Part shown: piece by piece, positions 19,981 through 29,696 of the stretch
Layout of the letters: every line of letters starts with the position of its first letter
How positions within the stretch are numbered: the stretch's first letter is position 1
Made by a program: the position numbers and the translations under genes
NCBI GenBank assembly: GCA_016709155.1
Contig: JADJEI010000014.1
Coordinates: forward strand, 1-64,000
DNA length: 64,000 bases
DNA from: Ignavibacteriales bacterium
GTDB lineage: Bacteria; Bacteroidota; Ignavibacteria; Ignavibacteriales; Ignavibacteriaceae
Direction: 5' to 3'
The notes under the pieces: generated by a model
What the model was told of the DNA's origin: nothing
The model's database searches: none
The model's input: only the letters and a program-made list of their open reading frames with translations

Positions 19981-20517
19981 ATGGCTTTTATAAAAAAGAA
20001 AGGAACACGTAATGCAGAAATTCCAACTGCATCGCAGGCTGATCTAGCCTTCCTTCTATTGTTGTTCTTCCTGGTCTCCACTGTATTTGATGTTGACACA
20101 GGAATTGGATTGACACTTCCGGAGTATGTTCCGCCAGAAGAAATGGAACAGGTTGAAGTTCCAAAAGATAGAATGGCTTCAATTCTCATTAATGAAAACG
20201 GTGATGTTCTTCTTGATAATAACGTAATTCCTGTCTTTCGAATTAAAGAGCAATTGAAACCGAGGATTGAATCTAAGACAGAATTGCCTTCTAATAAAAA
20301 ATTAATTGTATCTGTTAAAACTGATCGAAAGACTGTTTACAATATTTACATTCAAGCTCTTGATCAAGTCAAAGGGGCTTTCTTTGAAGTTAGAGATACT
20401 TATTCTCAAAATAAATTTGGAGAAAAATTTATTGATTTGACTGAAGAGCAGCAAAATGAAATAAAGGACAAAGTACCTATCATTATTTCTCTTGCTGAAC
20501 CTGAAGCTGTCAAATAA
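19981..20517 (+). CDS. exbD: ExbD/TolR-family protein (first copy)
   Basis: The 178-aa partner of the ExbB channel has one TM helix near the N-terminus and a periplasmic domain. IPTASQADLAFLLLLFFLVS contains the essential membrane Asp (residue about 21) that carries protons, followed by STVFDVDTGIGLTLPEYVPP. The periplasmic part is longer than average (KLIVSVKTDRKTVYNIYIQA and a C-terminal helical tail). ATG follows GAGGAAA. Paralogue of the next gene; the two probably form a mixed dimer inside the ExbB pentamer. Confidence 0.88.
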   Translation: MAFIKKKGTRNAEIPTASQADLAFLLLLFFLVSTVFDVDTGIGLTLPEYVPPEEMEQVEVPKDRMASILINENGDVLLDNNVIPVFRIKEQLKPRIESKTELPSNKKLIVSVKTDRKTVYNIYIQALDQVKGAFFEVRDTYSQNKFGEKFIDLTEEQQNEIKDKVPIIISLAEPEAVK

Positions 20518-20536
20518 TTCAATAAAGGATTTATAA

Positions 20537-20950
20537 ATGAAATTTGAAAAAAGAAGAGCGACTACAAAACAGGAAATTCCTACTACCTCTATGCCTGATA
20601 TCGTTTTCATGCTGCTTATGTTTTTTATGGTTGCTACAACTCTTAGAGAAGTTGATGTGCTTGTAGATTTTAAATTGCCTGAAGCTCAAGCTATTGAAAA
20701 GATCGAGAATAAACGGCTTGTATCTTATCTTTGGGTTGGAAAGGATAAAAGAATACAGGTAAACGATAGCATCGTAAAAGTTGAGGAAGTTCAACCGATA
20801 ATGTATAACAAGAGGCAATCGCTGCCAAATATTATTATTTCTTTAAGAATTGATAGGGGAGCAGATATGGGCTTTGTTACTGATATTCAACAGGAATTAA
20901 GAAAAGCCTATTGCTTGCGTATTAACTACTCGTCCACTATTAAAATTTAA
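20537..20950 (+). CDS. exbD: ExbD/TolR-family protein (second copy)
   Basis: The 137-aa second ExbD has MKFEKRRATTKQEIPTTS, then MPDIVFMLLMFFMVATTLRE with the proton-carrying Asp (about residue 21), and a short periplasmic domain DKRIQVNDSIVKVEEVQPI ... NIIISLRIDRGADMGFVTDI. Shorter than the first copy. An intrinsic terminator follows 22 bp after its stop, so the three-gene unit ends here. Confidence 0.87.
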   Translation: MKFEKRRATTKQEIPTTSMPDIVFMLLMFFMVATTLREVDVLVDFKLPEAQAIEKIENKRLVSYLWVGKDKRIQVNDSIVKVEEVQPIMYNKRQSLPNIIISLRIDRGADMGFVTDIQQELRKAYCLRINYSSTIKI

Positions 20951-20972
20951 TCTGAACTAAAGAAAAATATTT

Positions 20973-21010
20973 AAGGCAGGTTTGCTGATTTCAGTAAATC
21001 TGCCTTTTTA
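20973..21010 (+). terminator. intrinsic terminator after exbD
   Basis: AAGGCAGGTTT and AAATCTGCCTT pair around a GCTGATTTCAGT loop and are followed by five T. It separates the ExbB/ExbD operon from the yqeY gene. Confidence 0.75.
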
Positions 21011-21024
21011 ATTTTAGAGGAAAC

Positions 21025-21477
21025 ATGTCATTAAAAGAAAAAATAAATGAAGATCTAAAAACTTCGATGAAGTCTGGTGATAAGACCCGGCTTAATACCG
21101 TGCGCTCAATACGAGCTGCAATTTTAGAGTTTGAAAAAAGTGGAGCTAACAAAGAACTTACTCCCGATGATGAATTAAAAATTATTAACTCGGCTGTGAA
21201 GAGGCGGAAGGAATCTATCGAACAATTTACAGCAGGCGGCAGACCCGAAGTTGCTCTTCAGGAACAAGCAGAATTAAATATTTTAATGGAATACATGCCG
21301 AATAAGCTATCTGAAAATGAAATAATCGAAATTATATAATCAATTGGTCAAAATATCGGTGTAAAATCAAAGGAAGTTTTTACAGAATTAATGCCGGCGG
21401 TTATGAGAGAATTAAAAGGTAAGGCTGATGGAAAATTAGTCAAAGCGTTAGTTGAAAAATTTTTAGGAATAATTTGA
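21025..21477 (+). pseudogene. yqeY: GatB/YqeY-domain protein with in-frame TAA
   Basis: A small helical protein of the YqeY family, related to the tRNA-binding tail of GatB; function not well known. ATG 21025 follows AGAGGAAA. MSLKEKINEDLKTSMKSGDK, TRLNTVRSIRAAILEFEKS and IEQFTAGGRPEVALQEQAEL are typical. At 21337-21339 a TAA interrupts EIIEII*SIGQNIGVKSKEV without any frame change; the rest (ELMPAVMRELKGKADGKLV then KALVEKFLGII) completes the family's usual 150 residues. A single base change would restore it. The end overlaps the CvpA start. Confidence 0.85.
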
Positions 21478-21995
21478 CTGTATTTGATATTATAATTGCT
21501 CTTGGGATAATTATAGGATTCATTCTCGGCTTTAAGGATGGCTTCGTAAGAAAAATTATCGGCATTATTGGCTTTTGCTGCGGTGTATATTTAGCGCTTA
21601 CTTTTGCTGACGATATTGGTAAATTTCTCGAATACTCACTTGGTATCGAATTTTATCTTGCAGAAATTATGGGTGGAGTAATAATTTTTTTATTCACTAT
21701 TCTAATCTTTACAATTCTAAAACGCATTGTTCATCCATTCGATAAAGTTAATAGTTTGATCAACCAGATCATCGGTGGGGCTGTTGGCTCAATTCAAGTT
21801 ATATTTTTTTTAAGTGCTGTTCTTCTACTTTTGAATGTATTTGAAATCCCTGATAAAAAAACTGCTGATTCTTCAATACTCTACCACACAACATATGAAG
21901 TCATTCCCTCAACGATTGACTATTTAAGCGGCTACACTCCAAAAACAAAAAAAATTATTAAAGACTATATAAACGAAAAAGACTCGTTGGAATGA
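21474..21995 (+). CDS. CvpA-family membrane protein
   Basis: A 173-aa integral membrane protein of the CvpA family (colicin V production/envelope stability). TTG 21474 overlaps the previous stop by 4 nt. Four hydrophobic segments are visible: FDIIIALGIIIGFILGFKDG, IIGIIGFCCGVYLALTFADD, EIMGGVIIFLFTILIFTILK and QIIGGAVGSIQVIFFLSAVL. The loop KDGFVRKIIG is typical. Its stop overlaps the mutS2 start by 4 nt (ATGA). CvpA next to MutS2 is a recurrent gene pair in many bacteria. Confidence 0.85.
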   Translation: MTVFDIIIALGIIIGFILGFKDGFVRKIIGIIGFCCGVYLALTFADDIGKFLEYSLGIEFYLAEIMGGVIIFLFTILIFTILKRIVHPFDKVNSLINQIIGGAVGSIQVIFFLSAVLLLLNVFEIPDKKTADSSILYHTTYEVIPSTIDYLSGYTPKTKKIIKDYINEKDSLE

Positions 21996-24331
21996 TATCC
22001 ACTGACGTAATCGAAAAATTAGAATTTAGTAAAGTCTTAACCGTTATTTCCTCTTACGCTGTCACCGAAAAAGGGAAGTCAAATATCCTTTCAATTTTTC
22101 CATCTGTAAATACTGAACACATCATTTGCGAAGGTAAACTTGTTTCCGAAGCAAAAAATATTTTAATCAAATCTGATCTCCCTCCTTTAGAATATTTACC
22201 CAATATTACAGAGTCACTTTTACAAAGTAAAATTGATGGAGTTGTACTTAGCAGCAAAAAAATACTTGACATCTTAAAACTTGCAGAGATTTCCAGATCC
22301 ATATTTTATTATTTAAAAAGAAATTCTGAATTTCAAGAAGAATTGAACAAAAAAAACGAGCATCTTTTTAACGATAAAATATTTGAGCATCAGATTAAAA
22401 AAATTATTAATGAAAATGGAGAAATAAACGCAAATGCAAGTTCCAAACTGCTTGAAATCAGAAATGAAATAAGTTGGAAGAATGAAGAGCTTAAAAAACT
22501 TGTAATTAGAATAATTAAAAACCTTACTAAAGATGACATCGTTCGTGAAGAATATTTAACGCTCCGTGATGGTAGAATTGTTGTTCCTGTAAAAGTCGAA
22601 CACAAAAGGCATCTTAAAGGTTTTATTCATTCAGAATCTGCTTCGGGTCAAACTGTGTATATCGAACCGGAAGAAACTCTTGAATTAAACAACGACATTG
22701 TCTCGCTCGCATTCGCTGAGAAACGGGAGATTGAGAGATTGTTGAAGGAGCTCACTAAATTTATCGGGCAGCATGCCGCAGAGCTGTCTAAAAGTTTTGA
22801 ATTGATTAGTGAGATTGACACCATTTTTGCGCGTGCAAAATATTCTATAGAAATTATTGGTTCATTCCCTGAAATTAATTCTGAAAAACCATTTACAATC
22901 ACTGGCGGTCGTCATCCACTTTTATTAAAACGATTGTCACGTGAGAAATCTATCCCCGTGGATTTATTTCATTCAAAAAACATTATTCTGATTACCGGTC
23001 CAAACGCAGGGGGAAAAACTGTAGTGCTTAAAACAATTGGGTTACTTTGTTTGATGGTGCAAAGTGGAATTCATATACCTGCAAGCCCGGATTCTGTATT
23101 TAATATTTTTACAAATATATTAATTGATATCGGCGATCAACAATCAATTGAAGATGACCTTTCAACCTACACTTCACATTTGAAAAATCTAAAGAAAATT
23201 GTAGATACTGCAGACGATCACTCGTTAGTATTGCTCGATGAAATCGGTACCGGCACTGATCCATCTGCAGGTGCTGCAATCGCTGCTGAAGTGCTGCTTC
23301 GGTTAAACGAAGTCCGTGCTAAAGTTTTAGCAACTACACATCATGGCTCACTAAAATTAATTGCCAGCGAAACAAGCGGTTTTGAAAATGCGGCAATGGA
23401 GTTTGATTCTTCAACTCTTACACCCACGTATAAATTTAAGCAAGGAATTCCCGGCTCAAGTTATGCCTTCGAAATAGCCAGCAGAATAGGGTTCGATAAT
23501 TCATTTATTCGTTCGGCTGAAAGATTTATTGATAAGGAACAAAATAAAATTGAGAAATTTCTTGTGGATATCGAAACCAAATCGCATAAACTTTCTGAAC
23601 GCTTGAATCAAATCGAAAAAGAAAAAACCTTACTCGAAGAATTGACTGCCAAATACAAAAGCGAATATGAATTACTTCAAAAAGATAAAAAAAATATTTT
23701 AAAAAATGCTAAAGCCGAAGCCGCTGAGTACATTTCAGGAATTAACAAAAAGGTTGAGAGTGAAATCAAAAAACTTCGTGAATCGAATGCAGAGCACGAA
23801 CACATAAAGCATGTTAAAAATGAAATACAACAAATTCTCCAGAAAAATGAAAAACTAATTGAAGAGGATGCTGAGGTAGAAATTGACTCTGAAATTACAA
23901 CCGGAAAATTTGTTCAGATAAGAAACACGAATACATCAGGAAAAGTTGTCGAAATTGATAACCAAAAAAAACAAGCTTTGGTTGAAGTTGGGAAAATCAA
24001 AATGAAAATAAAATTGAGTGAATTATTCCCAATAAAAAAACCGGAGCCGGAAAAAGTATTTCATGATTACCCTGTAATTTCAAGCAAAGCAAATACAAGA
24101 TTAGACATTCGAGGCAAAAAACCCGATGAAGTAGAATTTGAATTATTAAAATTTATAGACGATGCCTACACAACGAACTTAAGTCAGGTCGAAATTCTTC
24201 ATGGGAAAGGTACCGGCGCATTAAAGAAAGTTGTTAATGAAATTTTACGCGAACATTCTAAAGTTAAAAGTTTTTATTTTGCACCCGTGGAATTTGGAGG
24301 CGAAGGAATTACAATTGTTGAGATCAAATAA
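21992..24331 (+). CDS. mutS2: endonuclease MutS2
   Basis: A 779-aa MutS homologue that limits recombination or rescues stalled ribosomes, depending on species. N-terminal clamp/lever region (1-310) with EYLTLRDGRIVVPVKVEHK, ATPase with Walker A ITGPNAGGKTVVLKTIGLL (Gly336-Thr343), Walker B LVLLDEIGTGTDPSAGAA and TTHHGSLKLIASETSGFENA, a long coiled coil (about 520-640, KEKTLLEELTAKYKSEYELL), a KOW-like segment GKFVQIRNTNTSGKVVEIDN, and the C-terminal Smr nuclease domain LDIRGKKPDEVEFELLKFID with LHGKGTGALKK. It lacks the mismatch-binding domain of MutS. Complete and unbroken. Confidence 0.95.
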   Translation: MISTDVIEKLEFSKVLTVISSYAVTEKGKSNILSIFPSVNTEHIICEGKLVSEAKNILIKSDLPPLEYLPNITESLLQSKIDGVVLSSKKILDILKLAEISRSIFYYLKRNSEFQEELNKKNEHLFNDKIFEHQIKKIINENGEINANASSKLLEIRNEISWKNEELKKLVIRIIKNLTKDDIVREEYLTLRDGRIVVPVKVEHKRHLKGFIHSESASGQTVYIEPEETLELNNDIVSLAFAEKREIERLLKELTKFIGQHAAELSKSFELISEIDTIFARAKYSIEIIGSFPEINSEKPFTITGGRHPLLLKRLSREKSIPVDLFHSKNIILITGPNAGGKTVVLKTIGLLCLMVQSGIHIPASPDSVFNIFTNILIDIGDQQSIEDDLSTYTSHLKNLKKIVDTADDHSLVLLDEIGTGTDPSAGAAIAAEVLLRLNEVRAKVLATTHHGSLKLIASETSGFENAAMEFDSSTLTPTYKFKQGIPGSSYAFEIASRIGFDNSFIRSAERFIDKEQNKIEKFLVDIETKSHKLSERLNQIEKEKTLLEELTAKYKSEYELLQKDKKNILKNAKAEAAEYISGINKKVESEIKKLRESNAEHEHIKHVKNEIQQILQKNEKLIEEDAEVEIDSEITTGKFVQIRNTNTSGKVVEIDNQKKQALVEVGKIKMKIKLSELFPIKKPEPEKVFHDYPVISSKANTRLDIRGKKPDEVEFELLKFIDDAYTTNLSQVEILHGKGTGALKKVVNEILREHSKVKSFYFAPVEFGGEGITIVEIK

Positions 24332-24334
24332 CTA

Positions 24335-25830
24335 ATGATAAAAAAAATACTGATTGCAAATCGAGGTGAAATTGCGGTAAGAATAATCAGAGCCTGCAAA
24401 GAGCTTGGCATTATTGCTGCCGCCGTTTATTCAGAAGCTGATAAAAAAGCAAAACATACACTATTAGCAGATGAGGCTTATTACATTGGCGAAGCTCCTT
24501 CAAATCAATCCTACCTTGTGAAAGAGAAATTAATTACGCTCGCAAAAAATATAGAAGCCGATGCAATTCATCCCGGTTATGGTTTTCTTTCAGAAAATAC
24601 TGCGTTCATTGAAATGGTCGAAAATGAAAATCTAATTTTTATTGGTCCTTCTTCCACATCTGTAAAACTGATGGGAAGTAAAACCTCAGCCCGGTCATTG
24701 ATGAAAAAAAATAATGTACCTGTTGTACCGGGGACAATTAAGCCAATTCAAAATCTGGAAGAAGGAATTGAGACTGCAATAAAAATTAGATTTCCGGTTT
24801 TGCTTAAAGCATCCGCAGGAGGCGGCGGTAAAGGAATGCGAATTGTAAATTCAGAATGAGAATTTAAGGATGCCTTTGAAGCAGCTAAGCGAGAAGCTGA
24901 AAAAGCTTTTGGGGATAGTTCAATTTATATCGAAAAATTAATCGAAAATCCAAAACATATCGAAGTTCAGATTATTGCGGATAAACATGGAAACTATGCT
25001 CATTTATTTGAGCGCGAATGTTCGGTTCAACGGAGACATCAGAAAATAATCGAAGAATCACCTTCATCATCAATTGATGAAATTACCCGTGGAAAAATAA
25101 CTGAAGCTGCAATACAAGCAGCAAAAGCATGCAATTATTACAGCGCAGGTACAATTGAATTTTTAATGGACGGGGAAAGGAATTTTTATTTTCTTGAAAT
25201 GAATACACGCCTTCAGGTTGAACATCCAGTCACTGAATTAGTTTCGGGGATTGATTTAGTTAAAGAGCAAATACGAATTGCATCAGGAGAAAAATTATCT
25301 TTTAAACAAAATGATTTGAAAATTCATGGGCATGCAATAGAATGCCGAATCTATGCCGAAGACCCTTTAAATAATTTTCTTCCTTCAACGGGAATTCTGC
25401 TTAACTATTTCGAGCCTGCCGGTCCAGGTATTAGAGTTGATTCAGGTTTTCAGCAGGGGAGTGAGATCACCGTTTATTATGACCCGTTGATTGCAAAAAT
25501 AATTTCATGGTCGTGTGATAGAGAATCCGCGATAAAGCGTATGATTCGCGCTCTTGATGAATATTCAATTTCCGGGATAAAAACAATATCTCTTTTCTTA
25601 AAAATGTTTTAAGTCATAAAAGATTTTTGGATAGTAGTTTCAATATAAATTTCATTGAAAATTCAATCACAGAAATTTTAAATGCACATACTGCAGTCAA
25701 CAAAACAATTTCTGATGAGGATGTTGCAGCAATTTCGGCATTATTAATTAAACTTAATCCGCACCCGACGAGCAGAAGTGAGAACATTACCACTAGTTTT
25801 AATAGATGGACGGAACAAAATTATGAATGA
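24335..25830 (+). pseudogene. accC: biotin carboxylase, in-frame TGA and one frameshift
   Basis: ATP-dependent carboxylase subunit that charges biotin with CO2 for acetyl- or propionyl-CoA carboxylase. MIKKILIANRGEIAVRIIRA, DAIHPGYGFLSENTAF, ASAGGGGKGMRIVNS (ATP-grasp loop), HLFERECSVQRRHQKIIEES and LEMNTRLQVEHPVTELVSG are diagnostic. A TGA at 24857-24859 breaks NSE*EFKDAFEAAKREAEKA without frame change. Near 25600 an A-run loses one base: SLFLK|NVLSHKRFLDSSF. Restored length is about 498 aa, normal for AccC. The next gene starts 8 bases inside it. Confidence 0.9.
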
Positions 25831-26329
25831 ATATTTTGCTACAGTTAACGCATTGATAAAAAAAAGAATTTCGTTCGATGGTAACTCGACTATATTTTTA
25901 GATGGAGAAAAGATTTCAGGAGAACTTGTTGAGCTGAATAAAGATTCAATTATTCTAAAGTTAAATAATAAATTTTATGAACTTAAAATTGAATCGAAAA
26001 ATGGAGAAATGATTTCGCTTAACTATGAAGGAAATTTTTATGAGGTTAATATTCGAACTGAACTTCAGGAAAGAGCTAATCAAATCTTAGAATCAGAAAC
26101 TTCCGGCAAACCTCATTCTCAAAATATAAAATCACCGATGCCGGGGATGATTGTAAAAATCAATTTTAAAATTGGAGAAAAGATGATGAAAGGAGATACA
26201 GTTTTAGTGCTTGAAGCAATGAAAATGGAGAATGAGATAAAGTCTCCCTCAGAATGCTTTTTGAAAGAAATATTTATCTCGGCGAATAAGTCTGTAGAAA
26301 AAGGACAAATATTATTTTCGATTGAGTGA
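25823..26329 (+). CDS. biotin carboxyl carrier protein
   Basis: The 168-aa carrier holds the biotin that moves between the carboxylase and a carboxyltransferase. ATG 25823 (MNEYFATVNALIKKR) overlaps accC by 8 nt. The N-terminal 100 residues form a beta-rich linker domain; the C-terminal biotinyl domain reads KSPMPGMIVKINFKIGEKMM, VLVLEAMKMENEI with biotinylated Lys134, and KSVEKGQILFSIE. The pairing with a stand-alone biotin carboxylase fits the propionyl/methylmalonyl-CoA-type enzymes of Bacteroidota. No carboxyltransferase gene is in the window. Confidence 0.88.
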   Translation: MNEYFATVNALIKKRISFDGNSTIFLDGEKISGELVELNKDSIILKLNNKFYELKIESKNGEMISLNYEGNFYEVNIRTELQERANQILESETSGKPHSQNIKSPMPGMIVKINFKIGEKMMKGDTVLVLEAMKMENEIKSPSECFLKEIFISANKSVEKGQILFSIE

Positions 26330-26392
26330 TATATTCCCATAAATATTCTTATTTTTTGACGATTAAAAACAATTAACAATCAAGGAGGCAAC

Positions 26393-27634
26393 TTGAAAAA
26401 ATTTGTACTGTCTCTTGCGGCTTTAATTCTTCTCAGTAATTCAATGATCTTTGCAGGAGGATTTCAGCTTAATGAACATGGTGCTAAAGCGTTAGCACTT
26501 GGTGGTGCTTTTACTGCAATTGCAAACGATCCGTCTGCTATCTATTGGAATGGAGCGGGTCTTACACAATTAAGCGGCACGCATTTTATGTTTGGCACTG
26601 CTTTAATTAGTCCAACATCCACTTTCCGTGGTGTTAGTCCTAATGTGGATATTTACCACATGCAGCCACAGGTGTTTTTCCCGAGTCATTTTTTTGGATC
26701 GCATACTTTTGGAGAGAGTTTTGCAGTAGGTCTTGGTTTTACCACACCCTTTGGCTTGGGAACAAGATGGGATGAGGATTGGATTGGTAAATATCTTGCC
26801 ATTGAAACAGAATTAAAAACATTTATTGTAACGCCTGTTATCACTTATCAACCATTTACTTTTCTTTCTCTCAGTGCCGGTTTTGTTTACAGTTTTGCAG
26901 ATGTTTTAATTACAAGAAAAAACTCACTTGAACCATTTGCCGGTGATGCCTTCATTCATCTTGAAGGAAAAGATAACTCAGCTTTTGGTTACAACGCTGG
27001 TATAATGTTAAAACCATTTGATTTTCTGTCACTTGGTGCTTCCTTCCACAGCGAAGTTGAATATACATTTGAGGGAACTGCAACAGCAACGGCTCCTAAT
27101 CAGCTAAGTAGTTTGCTGCCTCAGGGAGATGTTACTGCTGATTTAAAGACTCCTATGAATCTCGCTGTTGGTTTAGCGGTGGATGTTTCTTCAAGTTTAA
27201 AACTCAGTGCTGATTATCAATTCGTTGGATGGAGCAGTTACGATTATCTTGTCGTCAATTTTGTGGATCCAGCTCTTGAAGATTTATCAAGCCCGCGATT
27301 GTACAAAGATTCTTACATAATAAGATTCGGTGCTGGTTACAAGGCGAGCGATGATCTATCATTAATGGCAGGAGTTTATTTTGATAGCAATCCAGTCGAA
27401 TCAGAAAATCTGAATCCTTCATTACCTGATGCCGATAGACTAGGACTCAGTGTTGGCGTGGAAGGTAAACTAAGTGAAAATCTTACTGTTACCGGATCAT
27501 TCCTTTTTATACGTTCAAAAGAATTAACCGTTACAAATTCAGCAGAAGAATACACTTCAGGCGGAAGTGCTTTTAACGGTACTTATAATTCTTATGCAAA
27601 TATTTTATCACTCAGTTTAATATATGGTTTATAA
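26393..27634 (+). CDS. FadL/OmpP1/TodX-type outer-membrane transporter
   Basis: A 413-aa outer-membrane beta-barrel for hydrophobic substrates such as fatty acids. TTG 26393 sits 5 nt after CAAGGAGG. Signal peptide KFVLSLAALILLSNSMIFAGG, then GGFQLNEHGAKALALGGAFT and AIANDPSAIYWNGAGLTQLS, the FadL N-terminal hatch signature with NPA-like NDPSA. VGLGFTTPFGLGTRWDEDW is the next conserved block. It ends NSYANILSLSLIYGL, a barrel strand with aromatic-poor but hydrophobic terminus. Precedes the GDSL lipoprotein by 14 bp, suggesting lipid uptake and hydrolysis together. Confidence 0.88.
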   Translation: MKKFVLSLAALILLSNSMIFAGGFQLNEHGAKALALGGAFTAIANDPSAIYWNGAGLTQLSGTHFMFGTALISPTSTFRGVSPNVDIYHMQPQVFFPSHFFGSHTFGESFAVGLGFTTPFGLGTRWDEDWIGKYLAIETELKTFIVTPVITYQPFTFLSLSAGFVYSFADVLITRKNSLEPFAGDAFIHLEGKDNSAFGYNAGIMLKPFDFLSLGASFHSEVEYTFEGTATATAPNQLSSLLPQGDVTADLKTPMNLAVGLAVDVSSSLKLSADYQFVGWSSYDYLVVNFVDPALEDLSSPRLYKDSYIIRFGAGYKASDDLSLMAGVYFDSNPVESENLNPSLPDADRLGLSVGVEGKLSENLTVTGSFLFIRSKELTVTNSAEEYTSGGSAFNGTYNSYANILSLSLIYGL

Positions 27635-27648
27635 GAGAGGAAAATGAA

Positions 27649-29079
27649 ATGAAAAATATAAAATATCTATCCGCTCTTTTTACAATCGTTATATTATTCT
27701 CATCCGGATGCGATGATTATAATAAACTAACAGCACCTATTACCGGTCCAGTAAATGGAAATGCTGACTTTACTCGTTACGTCGCAATTGGAAATAGTAT
27801 TACGGCGGGTTACCAATCCGGAACACTTTTCGAAAGCGCTCAAATGTATTCTTTTGGAAACCTGATTTCAAAACAGGTTAATACTTCTTTTGCTACACCC
27901 TGGGTAAGTGATCCGGGACTTGGCGGAAGATTAGAAATTGGAAGTTATTCTCCTTTTTCTATTTACACCAATCCTAATGCTGGAGTACCAACAAATTTAG
28001 ATTATCCCGCGCCTTATAACAATCTTGGTGTACCGGGTGCATTAGTTTATGATGTACTTTTTGCTACAAAGTCAACTGACTGTGCATCTTATCTGTTTGC
28101 AGGCATTCCTAATCCATATTTTGACTTAGTATTAAGAAACAGTGTATTCAATATTGGATCGCAGCTTTCGCAAGCAATCACACTTGACCCTACCTTAGTT
28201 ACTCTTTGGATCGGGAATAATGATGTGCTTGGATATGCGACAAGCGGTGGAACGGCACCAACAGCACCGACTGATGCTGGACAGTTTGCTGCTTTGTTTA
28301 ATGGTATTGCAGGCACATTAGCACAAGCTCAAGTTCCGGTTGTTGTTGCTAATATTCCTAATGTAACAGCAATTCCATTCTTCACAACTGTTGGTCCTCA
28401 AATTGCTCTCTCGGTTCCTTGGACTGTTTCAGGAGCTCCAGGTTTGGTTTATCAATCAAGCACAACAGTGATTGGTATAGCAGATTCAGCAAGCTTATTA
28501 ACAGGTGGGGTATTAGTTACTCTAAAAGGCAGTTCGTACGCATCGTTACTTGGTGCACCTACCGGTAAATTTTATAGAGACAACGGCATAACTGATCCCT
28601 CTGTTTTAGGCATTGACACAACACAGGCATTTGGTTTTTCCCTTGGAAATCCTTGGCCAAACGCATTGATACTTGACGATGGTGAGATTACCATTGCCAA
28701 CGATGCAGTCGCAGCTTTCAACGGTGCAATAGCAACTGCCGCAGCGAATTTTGGTTTTGGACTTGTAGATATAAATGGAATTTTCAATTCCATTAGACAA
28801 GCTGATTTCACCGGCGGAACTATTTTTAATGGAATCCCGTTTTCAACCTTTTATGTTGCGGGTGGTTTGTTCAGCTTAGATGGTGTTCATCCATCAAGCA
28901 GGGGACAGGCAATAATCGCAAATGAATTTATAAAAGTTATTAATTCTAAATTCAGTGCGAGCATTCCATTGATTGATGTTTCAACCATCCCCGGAAGCAT
29001 TGTACTTGCTTTTAAGTTGAATGGAAATAGTACTTACTATGATATACCTGCAAAGGTATTTGAGCATCTTTTATTTTAA
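27649..29079 (+). CDS. SGNH/GDSL hydrolase-like lipoprotein
   Basis: A 476-aa lipoprotein esterase/lipase candidate. Lipobox FSSGC puts Cys at about residue 21. The GDSL blocks are visible: YVAIGNSITAGYQSG (block I, catalytic Ser), LGVPGALVYDV (block II Gly), TLVTLWIGNNDVLGYAT (block III GxND), and LDGVHPSSRGQAIIANEFI near the C-terminus (block V DGVHP, Asp/His). Bacteroidota pair such proteins with FadL-type porins, as here 14 bp upstream. Substrate is unknown. A strong terminator follows. Confidence 0.87.
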   Translation: MKNIKYLSALFTIVILFSSGCDDYNKLTAPITGPVNGNADFTRYVAIGNSITAGYQSGTLFESAQMYSFGNLISKQVNTSFATPWVSDPGLGGRLEIGSYSPFSIYTNPNAGVPTNLDYPAPYNNLGVPGALVYDVLFATKSTDCASYLFAGIPNPYFDLVLRNSVFNIGSQLSQAITLDPTLVTLWIGNNDVLGYATSGGTAPTAPTDAGQFAALFNGIAGTLAQAQVPVVVANIPNVTAIPFFTTVGPQIALSVPWTVSGAPGLVYQSSTTVIGIADSASLLTGGVLVTLKGSSYASLLGAPTGKFYRDNGITDPSVLGIDTTQAFGFSLGNPWPNALILDDGEITIANDAVAAFNGAIATAAANFGFGLVDINGIFNSIRQADFTGGTIFNGIPFSTFYVAGGLFSLDGVHPSSRGQAIIANEFIKVINSKFSASIPLIDVSTIPGSIVLAFKLNGNSTYYDIPAKVFEHLLF

Positions 29080-29094
29080 TTTAATCTTTTCTTC

Positions 29095-29130
29095 AGAAGG
29101 GATGAATAAATCATCCCTTCTTTTTCTTCT
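29095..29130 (+). terminator. intrinsic terminator after GDSL lipoprotein
   Basis: AGAAGGGATGA and TCATCCCTTCT form a perfect 11-bp stem with an ATAAA loop, followed by TTTTT. It ends the FadL-GDSL transcript. Confidence 0.88.
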
Positions 29131-29189
29131 TTTGATTAATTCCCTTATTTCCATAATTTGAACTTCATAATAGGAAGGATAATTTTTAT

Positions 29190-29609
29190 ATGAATAAATT
29201 ATTGAAAAACATTTTAATTGTAAGTCTGCTCGCGATTATCATCGCGGGTTGTTCGTCAACTACAGAAACTACTGAAGAAAAATCAGAGGATGTATATGTG
29301 TTTGATGAAGTTAAATCAGATTCGACTTTTGAGCTTACCGATCCGATGGAGTATCCATCTCTTGGAGTTACCTATTACGTTGTGCAGATCGGAGCTTTTA
29401 CTACAAAAGACAGAGCTGAAAATTTTATGGCTGATAGTAAGAATAAGATCAGTCATTCACTCAACATCGCTTACAGTAAAGAAGTCAATCTTTATGTCGT
29501 TCAATTAAGCACTGCCTATACTTCTAAAACGGATGCTGAAAAAATTAGAAATGGAATTTGGAAAATGAATGAGTTTAAAGACGCCTGGATACTAACTATA
29601 AACAAATAA
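29190..29609 (+). CDS. SPOR-domain lipoprotein
   Basis: A 139-aa lipoprotein: MNKLLKNILIVSLLAIIIAG then CSSTTETTEE, with lipobox IIAGC (Cys21). The C-terminal SPOR domain reads TYYVVQIGAFTTKDRAENFM, ... LYVVQLSTAYTSKTDAEKIR. SPOR domains bind peptidoglycan stripped of stem peptides at division sites, so a periplasmic wall-binding role is likely. It stands alone between a terminator and the metallopeptidase gene. Confidence 0.85.
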   Translation: MNKLLKNILIVSLLAIIIAGCSSTTETTEEKSEDVYVFDEVKSDSTFELTDPMEYPSLGVTYYVVQIGAFTTKDRAENFMADSKNKISHSLNIAYSKEVNLYVVQLSTAYTSKTDAEKIRNGIWKMNEFKDAWILTINK

Positions 29610-29696
29610 AAATAATTTTTATAAATATTTAAGAGCTTCTATCGCTTAAGTAATTTCCTCCGAAAATAATTCTACCTCCGTTTTATTTGAAATCAA

